Of a stretch of DNA of 36,986 bases, positions 33,431-36,986 are shown in pieces. The translations under genes were made by a program, and so were the position numbers. Numbering within the stretch: position 1 is the first letter of the stretch; each line of letters begins with the position of its first letter. Below the pieces are notes generated by a model. That model saw only the letters and a list, made by a program, of their open reading frames with translations. It was not told where the DNA came from and did no database searches. The stretch spans positions 1 through 36,986 of the forward strand of contig VBBD01000021.1 of assembly GCA_005882895.1 (NCBI GenBank). The letters are read 5' to 3'. The stretch is from Candidatus Bathyarchaeota archaeon. GTDB lineage: Archaea > Thermoproteota > Bathyarchaeia > 40CM-2-53-6.

Positions 33431-33441
33431 ACGATATTAAG
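33431..33441 (-). promoter_or_regulatory. TATA-like box for the Mre11/Rad50-like operon
   Basis: The minus strand reads CTTAATATCGT about 40-50 bases upstream of the Mre11-like ATG. On the plus strand the same bases lie about 85 bases from the HyuA start, too far to serve it as a leaderless promoter. Confidence 0.4.
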
Positions 33442-33523
33442 AGTTGGAGATAGCCGAACGTGACCTGTCGAGTCCTGGACAAAGCAGACGGCTTGCGAGA
33501 TTCATCGGACGGCGGGAAAAGAA

Positions 33524-35599
33524 ATGGTTGCAAGGAATACGATCAGGGTAGGAATAGACATCGGTGGCACCTTTACTGATCTAGTGGCTACGGACGAGAA
33601 ACGCGGGGTCTGGAAGATCAAGGTCCTGACCACGCCGATGGATCCATCGGTGGGAGCGCTCGATGCGGTTCGGAGATTGTTGGAAAAAGAGGGGGTTGAC
33701 GCCGGTCTTGTTAGAGTCGTGATTCATGCGACAACGCTCGCTTCGAACGCCCTTCTGACGGGAAACGTTCCTAAGACTGCTCTCGTCACAACAGCGGGCT
33801 TTCGGGATGTTCTGGAGATTGGGCGCCAAAATAGACCTGAGCTGTACAATCTTCAGGTCGAGCGTCTGCCTCCCTTGGTCCCGAGGCGATACAGATTCGA
33901 GGTCCGGGAGAGAATCATGTATGATGGGACGCTTCTGGAACCCCTTGATGAATCGCAGGCTATTCTGGTTGCGAGAAGGATACGGAGACTCGGTATTGGA
34001 ACCGTTGCGGTCTGCCTTCTTCACTCCTACGCCAATCCGAAACACGAGAAGGAGGTGGGAGAAATCTTCAGGAGAGAACATCCTGGAGCGAGACTTTCCT
34101 TGTCGTCTCAGCTTCTTCCGGAGTTTCGAGAATACGAGAGAACTAGCACGACAGTCGTCAATGCGTGTCTGCAGCCGTTGTTCTCTGAATACCTGAAAAA
34201 ACTCGAACAGGGATTGGAAGAGCTCGGAGTTCGCGCGCCTCTCTTTGTAATGCAGTCGAATAGTGGAACCGTGCTCTCTCGCCAAGCCTCATTGGAGCCG
34301 GCTCGGCTCATAGAGTCAGGACCGGTCGCTGGGGCTGTGGCGTCCAAGTTCTATTCTGGTGGATCTGAAAGCGTCGTCTCTCTAGATGTCGGCGGGACCA
34401 CGTCAAAGGCAGGAGTATGGTCTGGCCAGGGGTTCGAAGTGACTAATGAGTTCGAGGTTGGTGGCCGTTTGCATGGAAGCAGGCGAGTTGAAGGATCAGG
34501 ATACCCCGTCAGGTTTCCAGTCGTAGACCTCGTCGAGGTCGGAATCGGCGGCGGGAGCATTGCCTGGGCGGATGATGCGTGCGTTCTTCACGTTGGACCT
34601 CAGAGTGCCGGGGCGTCGCCAGGCCCAGCTTGTTACGGGAACGGCACCAGGTTGCCCACGCTTACGGATGCCTCTCTTGTTCTAGGCAGGTTGAGCCCAA
34701 GTTTCCTGCTTGGCGGAGAGCTGCCGTTGAAACCAAGGTTTGCCTACGCAGCCATTGATGGGTTGGTCGCGAAGCTGCCACGGATGAAAGTGATCGATGG
34801 CGCCATCGGTGTTCTGAGAATTGCTGTCGCCAAGATTGCGGAAGCGTTGCGGGCGGCGACGGTGGAGAAAGGTCTCGACCCCCGTGAAATGGTTCTTGTG
34901 GCGTTCGGGGGGGCGGGACCGATGTTTGCCTGTGAGGTTGCTGGACAACTGGCGATAGAGAAGATAGTTGTGCCTCCTGCTGCGGGGCTGCTATCTAGCT
35001 TGGGTCTTCTTCTCGCGGAGCCGTTGCATGATTCCGTCCGGACCGTTCTGGGAGACGCTGAGAGTGCGAACGGTAAAGAGCTTGAGAACATCTTTCACGG
35101 AATGGAAGCGAGAGCTAGAAATCTGCTCCGAATAGAAGGAGTAGAAGAGAAGGATGTCAGTTATCAGAGATTCGTGGACATGCGGTATCAGGGCCAATCT
35201 TACGAATTATCAGTTCCTCTAAGAGGGAAGATTATTGCTAGGGGGGTGGTTCGATCTGCTATTCGAGACTTTCACCAGAGACATCAAACAAAGTATGGGT
35301 ATTCTCAACCGGACAAGCCTGTTGAGATTGTCAACGTTCGCAGTTACTGTAGAGGAAAGGCTGGAACGATTGCTAGTGTAACGAATACGCTCGCAGAGGG
35401 AGGCCTCCCGAAGACGAGGAGAGTCTGGTTCATGGATGGACGTAGTATCGAGTGTCAAGTCTTACAGCGGAACAGCCTGCCGCCTAGATCCAAGGGAAAG
35501 GGACCATGCGTGATCGAGGATTACGATTCAACCTTGCTAATCCCGCCTCAAGCAAGATACGTGATTGACCGAAATGGATCAGCTTCTATCTTAATATGA
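33524..35599 (+). CDS. hyuA: Hydantoinase/oxoprolinase family protein, HyuA type
   Basis: The protein has 691 residues, the usual HyuA length. It begins with IRVGIDIGGTFTDLVATDEK, the phosphate-binding D-I-G-G-T-F-T-D loop of the ASKHA fold. HATTLASNALL follows near residue 70, then MQSNSGTVLS and ESGPVAGAVAS, and a second ATP-site loop SLDVGGTTSKAG near residue 290. GIGGGSIAW comes near residue 345 and a C-terminal domain ends the protein. Family members are the ATP-using subunit of 5-oxoprolinases, N-methylhydantoinases or acetone/acetophenone carboxylases. The partner HyuB is not adjacent in this window, so the substrate cannot be guessed. The start is ATG 33524. Confidence 0.93.
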   Translation: MVARNTIRVGIDIGGTFTDLVATDEKRGVWKIKVLTTPMDPSVGALDAVRRLLEKEGVDAGLVRVVIHATTLASNALLTGNVPKTALVTTAGFRDVLEIGRQNRPELYNLQVERLPPLVPRRYRFEVRERIMYDGTLLEPLDESQAILVARRIRRLGIGTVAVCLLHSYANPKHEKEVGEIFRREHPGARLSLSSQLLPEFREYERTSTTVVNACLQPLFSEYLKKLEQGLEELGVRAPLFVMQSNSGTVLSRQASLEPARLIESGPVAGAVASKFYSGGSESVVSLDVGGTTSKAGVWSGQGFEVTNEFEVGGRLHGSRRVEGSGYPVRFPVVDLVEVGIGGGSIAWADDACVLHVGPQSAGASPGPACYGNGTRLPTLTDASLVLGRLSPSFLLGGELPLKPRFAYAAIDGLVAKLPRMKVIDGAIGVLRIAVAKIAEALRAATVEKGLDPREMVLVAFGGAGPMFACEVAGQLAIEKIVVPPAAGLLSSLGLLLAEPLHDSVRTVLGDAESANGKELENIFHGMEARARNLLRIEGVEEKDVSYQRFVDMRYQGQSYELSVPLRGKIIARGVVRSAIRDFHQRHQTKYGYSQPDKPVEIVNVRSYCRGKAGTIASVTNTLAEGGLPKTRRVWFMDGRSIECQVLQRNSLPPRSKGKGPCVIEDYDSTLLIPPQARYVIDRNGSASILI

Positions 35600-35699
35600 C
35601 CTGGGGATGAAGAAGGCTGTTACCCGAACCTGATGGTGCGGGTTTCAACACAGCAATATCGGATGGCACTTGGTAAGTTGCTCTAACAGTGAAGAAAAT

Positions 35700-36191
35700 A
35701 TGACCAATACATCAAGCGGCTCGAACAGCACGTGGGGAGCGTTTACTCCAGTTATGCCGGCGTTCATTCGATTGATCGCAGGCGTCATCGTACTGGTGAT
35801 CATCGAGGCAGTTGTGCTCGGCTTTCCAGGTATCACGCAGAACATCTCAGGCAGCACCATTTCGATCGCGAACATTGCCGTATTCATGATCGGGCTTGTC
35901 GTGGCTTTCATCGTCTTCAAGTTCGGGACACAGCTCGCGAAAGCGGTCTCGGACGCGTACAAGAACTACCAGACCTGGGTTCCATTGCTAGCGTACATCT
36001 TCCAGATCATTGCGATCGTCATTCTCTACAGTGTGAGCAGCGGTATCGCCACTCAATACTTTACCAGCGCGCCTTGGGCTTATCCGCTGATATTCCTCTT
36101 GATCGCACTGCTTCCAACGCTGCGAGTTGTTGTCAATCTGGTGCACGCCCTCGATAACTCATCCGGGACGAAGCACTCGACGAACAACTAA
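35700..36191 (+). CDS. Small polytopic membrane protein
   Basis: From ATG 35700 the protein has 163 residues. A polar Thr/Ser/Asn-rich start is followed by four hydrophobic helices: around FIRLIAGVIVLVIIEAVVLG, then IAVFMIGLVVAFIVFKFG, then WVPLLAYIFQIIAIVILYSV, then YPLIFLLIALLPTLRVVV. The end is short, charged and Asn/Ser-rich. TTG or GTG starts upstream would add unlikely residues. No family was recognised; the size and helices resemble small archaeal integral proteins of unknown role. A strong hairpin terminator follows. Confidence 0.65.
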   Translation: MTNTSSGSNSTWGAFTPVMPAFIRLIAGVIVLVIIEAVVLGFPGITQNISGSTISIANIAVFMIGLVVAFIVFKFGTQLAKAVSDAYKNYQTWVPLLAYIFQIIAIVILYSVSSGIATQYFTSAPWAYPLIFLLIALLPTLRVVVNLVHALDNSSGTKHSTNN

Positions 36192-36218
36192 CTGTACGAG
36201 CTAGCCAGGAACAAGAAA

Positions 36219-36260
36219 CCAGAGCCCTTGAGGCTCTGGAAATCCAAAACCCCACTTTTT
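36219..36260 (+). terminator. Hairpin plus T-run terminator
   Basis: A perfect 8-bp stem CCAGAGCC/GGCTCTGG with a CTTGA loop (36219-36239) is followed by TTTTT at 36256-36260. It lies 28 bases past the stop of the small membrane protein gene, in the right orientation. Confidence 0.65.
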
Positions 36261-36327
36261 CGGGATCCGTAAAGTACGCGTCTCTACGTTTGTTCTTCGC
36301 AGATACGGTAGACTGAAAGCTCAGAGA

Positions 36328-36570
36328 ACCACTCATGCGACGCAAAATGCTTGAACAATACCCCACTTTTCTGACGGGACGATTTGCTGTCCGGCACTGA
36401 TTCCACGCGAGTCTGGTGATTTAGGGCACAATCCAAGCTTGGATGCAAAGGCGAAACTTGCCGTTTTATCGCCGTGTCACGAACGATCTCTTGAGCACTG
36501 CTGGGAAGGGGTCCCAGATTCGAGATCAGGGTTGATAACAAGCGATTTCGCGAATCAGACTGTTCCCTCG
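36328..36570. repeat. Diverged tandem repeat, first copy (about 243 bp)
   Basis: From 36384 this copy aligns without gaps to the second copy at an offset of 241 bases. Shared blocks include TTGCTGTC, GGCAC, GCGAGTCT, GTGATT, AGGGC, GCTTGG, AGATCAGGG, GCGATT and CTGTTC. The first 55 bases match more weakly with a two-base shift (ACCACT and CCCC). No intact gene lies in it. It fills most of the gap after the terminator. Confidence 0.6.
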
Positions 36571-36810
36571 ACCACTTTGCGTTGCGAGTCGCGTTCGCTA
36601 AGACCCCCCTCCTGGAGAGGTCACTTGCTGTCTGGCACGTATTATGGGCGAGTCTCGTGATTCAGGGCGCGTTCCGGGCTTGGGTCGGATAATGGATGGT
36701 GGGATTTCGTCGGGGGGATCCCGAACGTTTGGAGGGAAGTCTAGGGACCCCCTCTCATTTTCAAGATCAGGGCTGAAAATGGGCGATTCTGCATTTCTCT
36801 GTTCTCTACT
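36571..36810. repeat. Diverged tandem repeat, second copy (about 240 bp)
   Basis: This copy directly follows the first and ends at the stop codon of the partial minus-strand gene. Identity to the first copy is in blocks, so the duplication is old. It has no recognisable coding frame; short matches such as ALNH(Q/E)TR occur on the minus strand in both copies but stop codons interrupt. Confidence 0.6.
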
Positions 36811-36986
36811 CTAATTGGTAGGGATGGGCTAGTACTGTTCCAAAAGTCGTTGTTGGCTTGTTCGCCCGCCGCCTTAACAGAGGATAGACGACCACAACAC
36901 CAACAACTGCGACAATTCCTACGGCGACTACGATCCCGACCAAGAGTATCGGAGCCAGAAAAGAACTGAACGACGGACCCTGCTGA
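36811..36986 (-). CDS. C-terminal membrane anchor of a surface protein (5' end outside the window)
   Basis: The minus-strand frame is open from the window end to TAG at 36811-36813, giving about 58 residues. A Ser/Phe-rich lead (PSFSSF) is followed by a single long hydrophobic helix of Leu, Val, Ile, Ala and Gly, then the basic stop-transfer YPLLRRRANK and a short cytoplasmic tail. One helix near the C-terminus with a basic stop is typical of archaeal surface or substrate-binding proteins anchored by their C-terminus. The main domain is not in the window. Confidence 0.7.

Noticed and set aside
36284-36660. Protein genes in the tandem-repeat region
   Set aside because: Short frames on both strands have no start signals and are not preserved between the two repeat copies.

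Overview
The window reads as archaeal chromosome. Supporting genes are a diphthamide-synthesis Dph2, an archaeal/eukaryal-type ribosomal protein L10e, a UPF0146 protein, an archaeal METTL5-like methylase, a PAC2-family protein and an SbcCD-like Mre11/Rad50 pair. Several genes also have TATA-like boxes a few dozen bases upstream, and GGTGA/GGAGG Shine-Dalgarno motifs are present. The gene set would suit a member of the Thermoproteota/Nitrososphaerota side, but no marker here fixes the lineage. All assignments come from reading translations and motifs; no database search was run.

Layout. 1-2308: the 3' end of an exported protein, a small secreted protein on the minus strand, and a polytopic membrane protein. 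2409-8657: a cell-surface glycan locus with two GT4 glycosyltransferases, a GT-C-like membrane glycosyltransferase, an FkbM methyltransferase and a second SAM methyltransferase. This locus looks richer in A+T than its surroundings and is broken by a perfect 199-bp inverted repeat (3489-3687 and 4321-4519). 8658-13274: a looser accessory stretch with a nucleoside phosphorylase, two gene relics, two VOC proteins, a GNAT acetyltransferase, a small membrane protein and a ribbon-helix-helix protein. 13403-24099: housekeeping genes, namely a PAC2 chaperone and a DNA methyltransferase (+), then a minus-strand series of HAD phosphatase, CN hydrolase, CoaBC, a hypothetical protein, a membrane protein, UPF0146, PEP synthase, L10e and a second CN hydrolase. 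24254-29859: an MMPL/RND exporter, a METTL5-like methylase with Dph2 (both act on the translation apparatus), and an orphan. 29878-36191: the Rad50-like/Mre11-like pair, a lone HyuA-type hydantoinase/oxoprolinase and a small membrane protein. 36192-36986: a diverged tandem repeat of about 243 bp, then the C-terminal anchor of a surface protein running off the window.

The most unusual result concerns start codons. In five genes between 14.1 and 32.3 kb, the conserved N-terminus lies upstream of every in-frame ATG, GTG or TTG. The only sensible starts there are CTG (DNA methyltransferase, HAD phosphatase, Rad50-like) or ACG (both CN hydrolases). Three of them have a convincing Shine-Dalgarno motif or a CTGA stop-start overlap. 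Either this archaeon uses near-cognate initiation codons freely or the consensus sequence carries repeated errors at starts.

Other points of note are the inverted repeat, which truncates two glycan genes exactly at its edges; a Rad50-like protein with a membrane hairpin where a zinc hook would be; a restriction-site-like palindrome cluster in a gene-free stretch upstream of L10e; and relics of an OB-fold-like protein and of a winged-helix regulator.
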